A DNA stretch of 64,000 nucleotides from Neisseria sp. DTU_2020_1000833_1_SI_GRL_NUU_006 (GCA_032388755.1 CP135593.1:930001-994000), one strand, 5' to 3'; numbered from the stretch's first letter, positions 41,624 to 50,177 are shown. The notes: generated from the letters alone by a model not told the origin. Numbers and translations: made by a program.

Positions 41624-42322
41624 TTAACGGATAAAGTGTAATTGGCCTTGATTGCCCAAATAGGTCGTCTGAACAGCGGTGAATTGCTTGTCAGCAACCA
41701 TATCGGCGGCCTGTTGCAGATAATCTTTGAAATGCGGCGTTTCGCGGTGCGCCTGATAGGCGGCTTCGTCGGCGTAGATTTCAAAAAATATCCATTGGTT
41801 CGGCACGTCTTGTCGGGTGGCGGCATACATTACCAACACTCCATGTTCCGCTTGCAGTGATTGCGCCACTTCCGCGCGGACGATTTTGCTGAATGCGGCG
41901 TTGTGTTCAGGTTTGACGGTAACGCTGACCAAACGGGCTTGCGTTGCGGCGGTCTGTTTTACCTTTTTATCGCCCAAGAATTGCGGTACCAACGCCATAC
42001 GTTTTTTGTGATTGGTCAAAATCTCAGGCGATACTTTGACAAACGCCTGATATTGCGGCGAATTGCGGTGGATTTGATAAGCTGCGCCATCGGCGTAGAT
42101 TTCCACCATATACGCCATTTCAGGATTGTCTTGCTGTTTCACGGAATACATGGCCAGCGTGCCTTTTTCATTGGCGATGGACGTGCCGATATTATGCTCG
42201 GCGACTTGGTCGTATTTCGCCGTTTTACCTTGTGCCACACCCAATTCAAAAAAATTCATCAAGGGCGCAGCCTGCGCGTTCAATGCCATGATTACCCCAA
42301 AAAGTGCGGTCTGTTTTTTCAT
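41624..42322 (-). CDS. Exported tandem ABM-domain protein (putative quinol monooxygenase)
   Basis: The 232-residue protein has a cleavable signal peptide (residues 1-18) and two antibiotic biosynthesis monooxygenase (ABM) domains, each with an E-I-Y-A-D-x-A-A-Y-Q-x-H-R motif (around 73 and 181). ABM proteins act on quinols or aromatic compounds. It is second to last in the operon that starts with the quinone oxidoreductase. An in-gene uptake sequence lies at 41661. Confidence 0.8.
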   Translation of the reverse strand: MKKQTALFGVIMALNAQAAPLMNFFELGVAQGKTAKYDQVAEHNIGTSIANEKGTLAMYSVKQQDNPEMAYMVEIYADGAAYQIHRNSPQYQAFVKVSPEILTNHKKRMALVPQFLGDKKVKQTAATQARLVSVTVKPEHNAAFSKIVRAEVAQSLQAEHGVLVMYAATRQDVPNQWIFFEIYADEAAYQAHRETPHFKDYLQQAADMVADKQFTAVQTTYLGNQGQLHFIR

Positions 42323-42329
42323 CGTTTTT

Positions 42330-42626
42330 TTATTCAGGCTTTGAACTGTTCGATATTCGTTGCCACCATTTTGGCGTGAATTCGTGAATGGCGTAATTTG
42401 CCAAATTCGGATAATAGGAATCTTCAGACAAAATGCGGTCTAATTCCGCGCGATTTTCCGTTTGGGCGATAATTACGCCAGCACGCTCGCGGTCGGTGAA
42501 CGGGCCGACAATCAAGAAATTGCCTGTCTGATGGTATTTGGCAAACCATGCTGCATGTTTTGGAAATAGTTCCTCGTGTTGTTCTGGTGTAATGTCTTCG
42601 TTTACAGCAATGTCGATGATGTACAT
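42330..42626 (-). CDS. YciI family protein
   Basis: The 98-residue protein has the YciI ferredoxin-like pattern: an early H-x-x-x-F-P-K-H-A-A-W segment, G-P-F-T-D, and the late D-P-like Y-Y-P-N-L-A region. YciI proteins are small enzymes of mostly unknown role. It is in the quinone oxidoreductase operon, 7 bases from the ABM gene. Confidence 0.8.
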   Translation of the reverse strand: MYIIDIAVNEDITPEQHEELFPKHAAWFAKYHQTGNFLIVGPFTDRERAGVIIAQTENRAELDRILSEDSYYPNLANYAIHEFTPKWWQRISNSSKPE

Positions 42627-42699
42627 AATTTTTCCTCAATATTGAATGGATTTGTTGGGCGGACGTTCCTGCCCGCCGTTTTCAGACGACCTTTGACGA

Positions 42700-43260
42700 T
42701 TAAGCCGCAGCAGCTTTGATTTGAGCCACCAAACGCGCCGCGTGTTCGCGCGCCTGTTGTTTTTGGGCATTGACGGCTTCTTCGTTATCGCGGTCGGTGT
42801 AGCCGATACCGCAGGTGTACACGGGTTGTTGATAATCCAGCCCACACAAGGCAGCGAAGGTTTCAAACTGCGGCAGATAGTCTTCCACCGAGTGTTTGAA
42901 GAAGCCGTCTTTTTGATACAACGCGGCGGGCGCGCCGGTACTAAATGACACGATGAGCTTTTTGCCACCCAGTTTCGCGGTCGAGCCGTGCGCAAAACCG
43001 TGTACGAATACTTCGTCAATCCACAACTTCATCAAACCCGGCACCGAATACCATGAAAACGGGAATTGCAGCACAATCACATCGGCTTTCAGCAGCGCAT
43101 CTTGTTCGGCGGCAATATCAAACCGACGGTTCGGATACAGCGCGTCCAGTTTGCGGATTTCGGCTTGTGGCAGGGATTTTTCCACTTCCGCCAAAATTTC
43201 GGCATTGGCCAGGGAATGTTGCAAATCGGGGTGTCCGGAAATAATCAGGATGTTTTTCAT
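42700..43260 (-). CDS. NAD(P)H:quinone oxidoreductase (flavodoxin fold)
   Basis: The 186-residue protein starts I-L-I-I-S-G-H-P and contains F-P-F-S-W-Y-S-V-P-G, both typical of the FMN-binding NQO/MdaB/KefF family that reduces quinones by two electrons. It is the first gene of the operon 43260-40872. Its promoter lies in a sequence (43347-43425) that recurs before the LysR gene at 47044, so that LysR was probably its divergent regulator before the restriction cassette entered. The pattern is like meningococcal crgA-mdaB, but these are not clear orthologues. Confidence 0.88.
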   Translation of the reverse strand: MKNILIISGHPDLQHSLANAEILAEVEKSLPQAEIRKLDALYPNRRFDIAAEQDALLKADVIVLQFPFSWYSVPGLMKLWIDEVFVHGFAHGSTAKLGGKKLIVSFSTGAPAALYQKDGFFKHSVEDYLPQFETFAALCGLDYQQPVYTCGIGYTDRDNEEAVNAQKQQAREHAARLVAQIKAAAA

Positions 43261-43346
43261 GTTCGGTTTCCTTATAGGGGTTTAACGGAAAAGTGTTTTT
43301 AAGCCTTATCGCTTGCTGATGGGGGGTATTATACGCAGGATGTTTT

Positions 43347-43425
43347 TTATGATTAGACGCATAATTACTAAATTACTTTTAGGTAAAATCTAATAATTGA
43401 TGATTCATCCTATAGGTAACTAATC
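43347..43425 (+). repeat. Direct repeat, left copy, flanking the RM cassette
   Basis: About 75 bases match 46994-47073 at roughly 80 % identity, starting with ATGATTAGACGCATAATTAC. In this copy the LysR start codon reads ATT and a TAA appears near codon 8, so it is a dead 5' end of the LysR gene plus its promoter. It is still the promoter region of the quinone oxidoreductase operon. Confidence 0.85.
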
Positions 43426-43503
43426 ACTGACATTGATAGTCAAGAGACGGCAGAATAGTTAAAATACGCAAATTTTATTGCCTTATTTCAGAAGGACAAC
43501 ATC

Positions 43504-45519
43504 ATGGCCAACCAACCAACCAACCAACCAATTAGCCTAAGTGCAATCTTAAAAGATTCCAACTACAAACTTTCCCAATTCAGCACCAACCAAGTTGCCA
43601 AACTTGAATCTCAAATCAGCGAAAAAGTTGTCAAAGGCAAAACCCACTATTATTTGACCTGCCGTATCCGTAATAAAGAAATCAAATTAACACCCGAAGA
43701 AGTTGTCCGCCAACTGTATCTAATGATTTTGATGGATGACTATGGCTACCCTGCCGAACGCATTCAGTTGGAGTACGGTGTTACTTTTGGTCGGGACGAC
43801 AGTAAACGGGCAGATATTGTTGTATTTGACAAAGATAATCCGAATGCTGCCTATATCATTGTCGAACTCAAAAAGCCTAAACTTAAAGACGGTAAAGAAC
43901 AGCTCAAATCCTATTGCAACGCCACGGGCGCACCAATCGGTGTATGGACGAACGGCGATTCCATTTCTTTTTATCACCGCAAAGACCCAAATTATTTTGA
44001 AGATATTCCCGCATTGCCAAGAGTATCGGAAAAACTGTCTGACGTATTGAATGAAAAATACACCATCGATGACTTAATCCGAAAAGATAAGCTCGTCAAC
44101 GAACGCAAGTCATTGAAAGATTTGATTTTAGAAATGGAAGACGAAGTCTTGGCAAATGCCGGCGTGGATGTATTTGAAGAACTCTTCAAGCTGATCTTTA
44201 CCAAGCTCTATGACGAAATGGAAAGCGGACGGAACAAAAAACGCTACTTGGCATTCCGCAACAGCGGCGATACTGAAATCGAATTGAAAAACAAAATCCA
44301 AGGTCTGTTTGAAAAAGCTCGTGAAAAATGGGAAGGCGTATTTTCCGAAGACAGCAAAATCCAGCTTACCCCTTCGCATTTGTCCGTCTGCGTTTCTTCA
44401 CTGCAAGACGTGAAGCTGTTCAACTCCAATTTGGATGTGGTGGATGAAGCTTTCGAATACCTGATTAACAAATCCAGCAAAGGTGAAAAAGGACAATATT
44501 TTACGCCGCGCTATGTGATTGATATGTGCGTAAAAATGCTCAATCCGACTGCTGATGAAACCATTATTGATACAGCAGCCGGCAGTTGCGGCTTTCCCGT
44601 CCACACAATCTTCCACGTTTGGGAACAGATTTTAAAAGCGCAAGGCTTGGAAAAAAGCCATTTGTTTACCAGCGAAGAAAAGCCTGCCGAATGCACCGAT
44701 TACGTTACCAAGAAAGTTTTTGCTATCGATTTTGATGAAAGAGCAGTGCGTGTTGCCCGCACACTGAACTTGATTGCAGGCGACGGGCAAACCAACGTCT
44801 TGCATTTAAACACGCTGGATTGGGAACGCTGGGATGAAAAAACCAAAGATGAAAACTGGCTCGATACTTACGGCAACGGTTGGAAAGGTTTGCGCAAACT
44901 CAGAAAGCAAAAAGACAGCAACCGCGATTTCGGTTTCGACATCCTGATGGCGAATCCACCGTTTGCAGGCGACATCAAAGAAAGCCGTATTTTGGCGAAA
45001 TACGAACTGGGGAAAAAGCCCAACGGCAAAGCCCAAACCAAAGTTGGGCGCGATATTCTCTTTATCGAACGCAACCTGGATTTCTTAAAAGACGGCGGAC
45101 GCATGGCAATCGTGTTGCCACAAGGGCGTTTCAACAACAGTTCCGACAAAGCCATCCGAGAATTTATCGCAAAACGTTGCCGCATCCTTGCTGTGGTTGG
45201 TTTACATGGGAACGTATTTAAACCACATACCGGCACCAAAACCAGCGTTTTATTCGTGCAAAAATGGCATGACACCCTTTGCCCGAAAGTGGAAGACTAC
45301 CCGATTTTCTTTGCCACCATGCAAGAACCCAGCAAAGACAACAGCGGCGACAAAATCTTTGTCCGCAATGAAGACGGTACGCCCGTGCTGGATAGCCACG
45401 GGCATTTGATCGTCAAACACGACCTGTTCAACCACGACGGGAAAACAGGAGACGGTATTGCCGAAGCCTTTTTGGAATTTGCCAAAAAAGAGAAATTGTC
45501 TTTTGCGGGAAAGCCCTAA
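43504..45519 (+). CDS. BcgI-like fused restriction-modification subunit (RM), phase-variable
   Basis: The 671-residue protein joins an N-terminal PD-(D/E)xK nuclease-like domain (D104 in A-D-I-V-V-F, E121-L-K123 in V-E-L-K-K-P) to an N6-adenine methyltransferase (motif I D-T-A-A-G-S-C-G-F near 356, motif IV N-P-P-F near 483). A separate specificity gene follows. This is the architecture of BcgI-type (type IIB) systems and of gonococcal NgoAVIII, which methylate a split site and cut on both sides. No separate hsdR is present or needed. AGAAGGA lies 8 bases before the ATG. The (CCAA)6 repeat after the ATG predicts on/off switching. Confidence 0.88.
   Translation: MANQPTNQPISLSAILKDSNYKLSQFSTNQVAKLESQISEKVVKGKTHYYLTCRIRNKEIKLTPEEVVRQLYLMILMDDYGYPAERIQLEYGVTFGRDDSKRADIVVFDKDNPNAAYIIVELKKPKLKDGKEQLKSYCNATGAPIGVWTNGDSISFYHRKDPNYFEDIPALPRVSEKLSDVLNEKYTIDDLIRKDKLVNERKSLKDLILEMEDEVLANAGVDVFEELFKLIFTKLYDEMESGRNKKRYLAFRNSGDTEIELKNKIQGLFEKAREKWEGVFSEDSKIQLTPSHLSVCVSSLQDVKLFNSNLDVVDEAFEYLINKSSKGEKGQYFTPRYVIDMCVKMLNPTADETIIDTAAGSCGFPVHTIFHVWEQILKAQGLEKSHLFTSEEKPAECTDYVTKKVFAIDFDERAVRVARTLNLIAGDGQTNVLHLNTLDWERWDEKTKDENWLDTYGNGWKGLRKLRKQKDSNRDFGFDILMANPPFAGDIKESRILAKYELGKKPNGKAQTKVGRDILFIERNLDFLKDGGRMAIVLPQGRFNNSSDKAIREFIAKRCRILAVVGLHGNVFKPHTGTKTSVLFVQKWHDTLCPKVEDYPIFFATMQEPSKDNSGDKIFVRNEDGTPVLDSHGHLIVKHDLFNHDGKTGDGIAEAFLEFAKKEKLSFAGKP
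43508..43531 (+). repeat. (CCAA)6 tetranucleotide repeat in the RM gene start
   Basis: Six uninterrupted CCAA units begin at the second codon of the restriction-modification gene. With six units the gene is in frame (ON); five or seven would shift the frame. Such coding tetranucleotide repeats are the classical basis of slipped-strand phase variation in Neisseria and Haemophilus. Confidence 0.9.
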
Positions 45520-45548
45520 GCCCCTTTGATGCCGCGAAATATCAGCGG

Positions 45549-46910
45549 TTGTTGGAGGGGCTGGAAGTAAGAGAGGTTCAACTTAGCCGTATTTTAGAAA
45601 ATAAAGATGGTCGGTTTGATACGGATTTCTGGATAAAAGAACCTATTTTAAATCCACAATTGACGTATCGAAGAATTGGTGAATGCTTGAAAGTTTCTCA
45701 ATATGGGATTTCTATTGAGATGAATGAAGAGGGAATAGGTCAGCCTATTTATAGGATGAATGAAATTCATAACATGCTATGTGATTTTTCTGTATCTAAA
45801 TTTGCTCAAGTAACAAACAGTGAAATTTTGAAATTTAAATTAAACAATAGAGATGTTTTATTTAATAGAACAAATTCATTTGAGTGGGTAGGACGAACAG
45901 GTATTTACTACAAACAGCCAAATAGAGACTTTATATTTGCTTCTTATCTTGTGCGTTTTGTTCCTGATGAAAATATTATTATTCCTGAATACTTGACAGC
46001 TTATTTAAACTCAAAATATGGGATATGGGATTTAAAACGGAGAGCTAGACAATCAATTAACCAGACAAATATTAATCCTGAAGAAGTAAAAGAAATTTTA
46101 ATCCCTATCTTGCCAATTAGATTTCAGTTGGAAATAAAATCTAATTTTGATAAAGCTAGAGATAACTTTATTGAATCAGAAAGAGTTTACCAAACAGCCC
46201 AAAACCTGCTTTTAGAGCATTTAGGCTTAAAAGATTTTAAGCCGCCCGCTCAAGCAGTCAATATCAAATCCTTTGCCGACAGTTTCGGTACATCGGGTAG
46301 GCTGGATGCGGAGTTTTATCAGGAAAAGTATGAAAGCTATCTGAAAAAGATTCAGGCCTATCCGAACGGTTGCGAACTGATAAGAACGGCTTGTAAATTG
46401 AAGGATGCGAATTACACGCCTAAAGATAATCAGACATACCGATATATTGAATTATCCAATATTGGAAATTTAGGGGAAATTACAGGGGCAAGCTTGGATT
46501 TAGGATGCAATTTGCCAAGCAGGGCAAGACGGAAAGTCAGTAAAAACGACGTGATTGTTTCAAGCATTGAAGGCTCGCTTGCCAGTTGCGCCATCGTATC
46601 GGAACAGCATCATCAGGCGTTATGTTCAACTGGCTTTTATGTGGTGTCGTCTGAAAAAATTAATTCGGAAACTTTGCTGATATTGTTTAAATCCGAGCCT
46701 ATACAGCAGCTTTTAAAACAAGGTTGCTCAGGTACAATTTTGACGGCTATCAATAAAGACGAATTTTTGAACATTCCCTTACCTTTGGTTGATGCAAATA
46801 TCCAAACCCAAATCGCCGATTTAATCCGACAATCCGACCGCTTGCGCCAAGAATCCCAAGCCCTGTTGGAAGAAGCCAAGCGTAAGGTGGAACAAGCGAT
46901 TGAGGGGTAA
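45549..46910 (+). CDS. Specificity subunit (HsdS/BcgI-B type)
   Basis: The protein of about 450 residues has two target-recognition domains separated by a helical spacer, so it should recognise a split sequence and guide the RM subunit. The first domain (about 45600-46200) is clearly richer in A and T than the second, as expected for domain swapping. No good start was found: the first usable codon is TTG at 45549 without a ribosome binding site, while the frame is open backwards into the RM gene in the -1 register. An A6 run (45484-45489) lies where a -1 shift would join the two proteins. Confidence 0.83.
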   Translation: MLEGLEVREVQLSRILENKDGRFDTDFWIKEPILNPQLTYRRIGECLKVSQYGISIEMNEEGIGQPIYRMNEIHNMLCDFSVSKFAQVTNSEILKFKLNNRDVLFNRTNSFEWVGRTGIYYKQPNRDFIFASYLVRFVPDENIIIPEYLTAYLNSKYGIWDLKRRARQSINQTNINPEEVKEILIPILPIRFQLEIKSNFDKARDNFIESERVYQTAQNLLLEHLGLKDFKPPAQAVNIKSFADSFGTSGRLDAEFYQEKYESYLKKIQAYPNGCELIRTACKLKDANYTPKDNQTYRYIELSNIGNLGEITGASLDLGCNLPSRARRKVSKNDVIVSSIEGSLASCAIVSEQHHQALCSTGFYVVSSEKINSETLLILFKSEPIQQLLKQGCSGTILTAINKDEFLNIPLPLVDANIQTQIADLIRQSDRLRQESQALLEEAKRKVEQAIEG

Positions 46911-46930
46911 GTTTTAGTTCATTGCCAAGT

Positions 46931-46964
46931 AAAAGGTCGTCTGAAAAATCTTCAGACGACCTTT
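46931..46964 (+). terminator. DUS inverted-repeat terminator of the RM cassette
   Basis: AAAAGGTCGTCTGAA paired with TTCAGACGACCTTTT. It is in the local dialect, unlike the DUS after the next gene. Confidence 0.88.
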
Positions 46965-46993
46965 TGTCTGCCTAAACGTTTCGTAATATATTT

Positions 46994-47073
46994 GTTATGA
47001 TTAGACGCATAATTACTAAATCACTATTAGGCATAATCTAACAATGGACAATTCATTCTACGGCCAGCTCAAC
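46994..47073 (+). repeat. Direct repeat, right copy, flanking the RM cassette
   Basis: Matches 43347-43425. This copy carries the intact start of the LysR gene (ATG at 47044) and its promoter. Confidence 0.85.
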
Positions 47074-47949
47074 GTTTTCCAAACCATCGCCCAAGAAGGC
47101 AGCATTTCGGCGGCAGCGCGCAAATTGGAAATCGCCGTACCTTCGGCGAGCCAAGCATTAAAGTTATTGGAGCAGAAAATCGGCGTGCCGCTGTTTCACC
47201 GTACCACGCGCAATATCCAGCTCACCGATGCCGGCAGGCAGCTTTTGGAGCGTACCGAACAAGCCATGGCAACGCTACATCAGGCTTTTGAGGAAGTGCG
47301 GAATTTTGGCGGGCAGGTGAGCGGCACGGTGCGGATTACCATGGCGCGGGTAATGTATCAGCTTGTTTTGCGCCCGCATTTGGCGGAATTTCACCAACGC
47401 TATCCGCAAATTCAACTGGAAATTTCTCTGAATGACGGGCTTTCGCACCTGATTGAGGATGGTATCGATTTAGGGATTCGCTTCGGCAACCGTTTGGATG
47501 AAGGCATGGTTGTCCGCAAGCTGATGAACGGCACGCAGGAAGGGCTGTACGTCAGCCAACGCTACGCCGCGCAACACGGCATGCCGAAAACGCCCAAGGA
47601 TTTATCTGCCCATCAACTCATCGGCTACCGTTTTATCTCGTCCAACAAAATCGAGCCGCTGGTGATTGCGCAAAACGGGCAGGAAACCGCAGTGGAAATG
47701 GATACGCCGCTTATCTGCAACGACCCTGAAATCTTATTGGATGCCACCCGCCAAGGCTTGGGTATTGGACGGGCGTTTACCCACAATATGCAGCAACAGC
47801 CCGACCGCGCGGATTTTGTGCCCGTGCTGCAAAAGTATTGGCGGCAGCATCCGCCGTTGTATCTTTATTATCTGCAACACAGCCAGCGGACGAAAAAGGT
47901 GCAGGCGGTGATTGAGTTTTTGCTGGAGAAAACGGCGCAATACCGTTGA
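47044..47949 (+). CDS. LysR-type transcriptional regulator
   Basis: The 301-residue protein has the N-terminal winged helix-turn-helix (F-Q-T-I-A-Q-E-G-S-I-S-A-A-A-R-K-L near 12-28) and a LysR effector-binding domain. Its upstream sequence is duplicated before the quinone oxidoreductase operon at 43260, which suggests that this regulator and that operon were once adjacent and divergent, and that it still controls them from a distance. It is followed by a terminator and DUS of a foreign dialect. Confidence 0.9.
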   Translation: MDNSFYGQLNVFQTIAQEGSISAAARKLEIAVPSASQALKLLEQKIGVPLFHRTTRNIQLTDAGRQLLERTEQAMATLHQAFEEVRNFGGQVSGTVRITMARVMYQLVLRPHLAEFHQRYPQIQLEISLNDGLSHLIEDGIDLGIRFGNRLDEGMVVRKLMNGTQEGLYVSQRYAAQHGMPKTPKDLSAHQLIGYRFISSNKIEPLVIAQNGQETAVEMDTPLICNDPEILLDATRQGLGIGRAFTHNMQQQPDRADFVPVLQKYWRQHPPLYLYYLQHSQRTKKVQAVIEFLLEKTAQYR

Positions 47950-48000
47950 AGTTGGGCAGCCTGAAAACGGATGAAACGGTAAGCGGCAAAGCTAAATTTC

Positions 48001-48044
48001 AAAAGCAGCCTGCACTTTGTTTTCCAAAGGTGCAGGCTGCTTTT
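48001..48044. terminator. Terminator with non-native DUS neighbours
   Basis: AAAAGCAGCCTGCAC pairs with GTGCAGGCTGCTTTT between convergent genes. GGGCAGCCTGAA (near 47954) and the reverse of AGGCTACCTGAA (48050-48061) flank it; these are Kingella- and Eikenella-type uptake sequences. The hairpin arms match those at 389-433. Confidence 0.8.
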
Positions 48045-48067
48045 TATTTTTCAGGTAGCCTTTCATT

Positions 48068-48940
48068 TCAGCCAGCCCCATAAGCTGCCAAATAACTTTC
48101 CCGAAACGCTTTGGGTGTAGTGTTTTGCTGTTTTTTAAAAAATTTGTTGAAATGCGTGGCTTTCTCAAAACCCAGTTGCAAGGCGATTTGTTTGACGGAT
48201 TGCGGTGTATGAATCAACAAACGTTTGGCTTCCAGCAGCAGGCGGTCAGTGATGACGGTTTTGGCAGAAAGCCCGCTTTGTGCAAGGCAGAGCGTACCCA
48301 GCGTTTTTTCGCTGCACGCCAGTTGAGCCGCATAAAAACCGACTTGGTGTTGCGTAGAAAAATGCTGTTCCAACAATCGGTTGAATTGTTGCCAACGCAG
48401 GTTTTGTTTATCTTCAGGCTGCATGTTTTGCGCGTAGAGCGTAATCAACAGCGTGAGAAAAGCCTGTAATTGTGCTTGAATCAAAGGATGGGCATTGTTG
48501 TTTTGCCAGTCGGCATAGCGGCAACGTTTGAGTTGCGTCAAGGCAGGCAGCAGCAATTCTGCGTGTGATGCATCGACTACTTTGCGATAGGGAAGGTTTT
48601 GCCATTCTTGGCTCAGATGCGTAGGCAGAAGTTCGGTAGGAAAGGACAATCCCCAGCCATCCCAGCCCTGCATAGATAAAAAATGGTGTACCTGATTGGG
48701 ACGTATCAGCAGCCATTCTCCTGTCTTTTGCACTATCTGTTCAAAATCCAAAAGATGCCGACATTCGCCCTCGGTTACCCATAGCCAAATATATTGGTCA
48801 AATCGGTGTTGGCTGCCTAACTGGGTGCGCGCCTGTTCGTCATCAGGGTGCTGGCTTTGCCAAAATTCGCTGAACAGACAGATTTCCAACTCTGTCCGAA
48901 TGATATGTGTAATTTCAGCATAACTTCCGATTTTTGCCAT
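48068..48940 (-). CDS. AraC family transcriptional regulator
   Basis: The 290-residue protein has a cupin-like N-terminal sensor (P-N-Q-V-H-H-F near 75) and a C-terminal AraC DNA-binding domain with L-G-F-E-K-A-T-H-F-N-K-F-F-K near 262. It is divergent from the SDR gene at 49026 and probably controls it. The ATG at 48940 starts a protein-like sequence; an ATG at 48997 would add 19 residues. Confidence 0.85.
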   Translation of the reverse strand: MAKIGSYAEITHIIRTELEICLFSEFWQSQHPDDEQARTQLGSQHRFDQYIWLWVTEGECRHLLDFEQIVQKTGEWLLIRPNQVHHFLSMQGWDGWGLSFPTELLPTHLSQEWQNLPYRKVVDASHAELLLPALTQLKRCRYADWQNNNAHPLIQAQLQAFLTLLITLYAQNMQPEDKQNLRWQQFNRLLEQHFSTQHQVGFYAAQLACSEKTLGTLCLAQSGLSAKTVITDRLLLEAKRLLIHTPQSVKQIALQLGFEKATHFNKFFKKQQNTTPKAFRESYLAAYGAG

Positions 48941-49025
48941 AAATATGCCCGTTATTACCTTTTTATTCAGTTTGTTTTGCCGGATAATACCTTCCATTGA
49001 TTTTTAACACAACAGGAAAAGAAAC

Positions 49026-49805
49026 ATGGCTCAAACAGCATTGATTACAGGCGCATCAAACGGTATTGGTTTGGAATTGGCAAAAATCCACGCCAAACAA
49101 GGCGGTGATTTGGTGTTGGTGGCGCGAAGTGCAGACAAATTAAACGCCTTGGCAGATGAATTACATAATCAATACGGTGTTAAAGTCGCCGTCATTGCGA
49201 AGGACTTGGCGCAGCCGAATGCCGCAACGGAAATTTTTGCCGAAACCGAACGTTTGGGCATTACAGTTGATATTTTGATGAACAACGCAGGCATTGGCGG
49301 TCATGGACGCTTTTTTGAGCGTGATTTGGCAAAAGACACGCAGATGATTCAGCTCAATATCACCAGCCTGACGGAGCTGACCCATCTCTACCTACAAGGC
49401 ATGGTGCAACGCCGTTCGGGGAAAATTCTCAATGTGTCTTCTACCGCATCGTTTCTGCCCGGTCCTTTACAAGCAGTGTATTACGCCAGCAAAGCCTATG
49501 TAACGTCATTCAGCCAGGCTATTGCCGAGGAAGTGCGCGAGTTCGGCATCACCGTAACTGTGCTTTGCCCCGGAGCCGTTGCCACGGGATTTGTACAGGC
49601 AGGCGATTTACAGAATGTTGATGCGTGGAAAAACGCCAAATCCGCCCAATCCGTTGCCGAATACGGCTATCAGGCAATGCAACGCGGCGAGTTGGTTGCA
49701 TTTAACGAAGCCAAATTGAAATTTGCCTCAGATTGGGTAATACCGCTTCTACCGCGCAAAACCGTTTTGAAAATGTCGCGTATGGCGATGGAAAAACGGA
49801 AATAG
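49026..49805 (+). CDS. Short-chain dehydrogenase/reductase
   Basis: The 259-residue SDR has T-G-A-S-N-G-I-G (8-15), N-N-A-G-I and Y-Y-A-S-K at about 155-159. AGGAAAAGAAAC precedes the ATG. It is divergent from the AraC regulator. Substrate unknown. The gene block 47044-49805 carries foreign uptake sequences and ends at an IS relic. Confidence 0.88.
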   Translation: MAQTALITGASNGIGLELAKIHAKQGGDLVLVARSADKLNALADELHNQYGVKVAVIAKDLAQPNAATEIFAETERLGITVDILMNNAGIGGHGRFFERDLAKDTQMIQLNITSLTELTHLYLQGMVQRRSGKILNVSSTASFLPGPLQAVYYASKAYVTSFSQAIAEEVREFGITVTVLCPGAVATGFVQAGDLQNVDAWKNAKSAQSVAEYGYQAMQRGELVAFNEAKLKFASDWVIPLLPRKTVLKMSRMAMEKRK

Positions 49806-49823
49806 GAAAATACAAAGCAGCCT

Positions 49824-50158
49824 GAGACCTTTGCAAAATTTTCCAAATCCCCTAAATTCCCACCGAGATATTTAGGGGATTTTCTATGAGCATCTTCTTC
49901 CGGCAAACCGCACAAGCCATGATAGCCAAACATATCGACTGTTCCCCCACTGTCGAAGTTGGATCAGGTGATTGATTGGCAACCGATCTAACAATTCCTG
50001 AATTATCAAGGAATCCGTTACCTTAAAACCACCGCGGCCATCCCGCCTATCCGTTTTTGGCCACATTCAAAGCCGTCCTGCTCGGAGAACGGAAACAGCC
50101 GAAAATATGTGTTGGAATTTTAACTGTTGGGTAAAAAGGGTTATTTCGCAAAGGTCTT
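49824..50158 (+). mobile_element. Internally deleted IS5-family (IS1106-like) relic
   Basis: The left end GAGACCTTTGCAAAA (49824-49838) is identical to the IS end at 63518, and TCGCAAAGGTCT (50147-50158) is its inverted partner. Between them an ATG at 49885 starts M-S-I-F-F-R-Q-T-A-Q-A-M-I-A-K-H-I-D, the start of an IS1106-type transposase, which soon breaks into frameshifted pieces (Y-P-F-L-A-T-F-K-A-V-L-L-G near 50050). Only about 335 bases remain, so it is not mobile by itself. Confidence 0.82.
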
Positions 50159-50177
50159 GGCTATTTTTGAAAATACT

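Noticed and set aside
43504..46910. Type I restriction system lacking hsdR
   Set aside because: The nuclease domain is fused to the N-terminus of the methyltransferase, so a BcgI-type system explains it without a missing gene.
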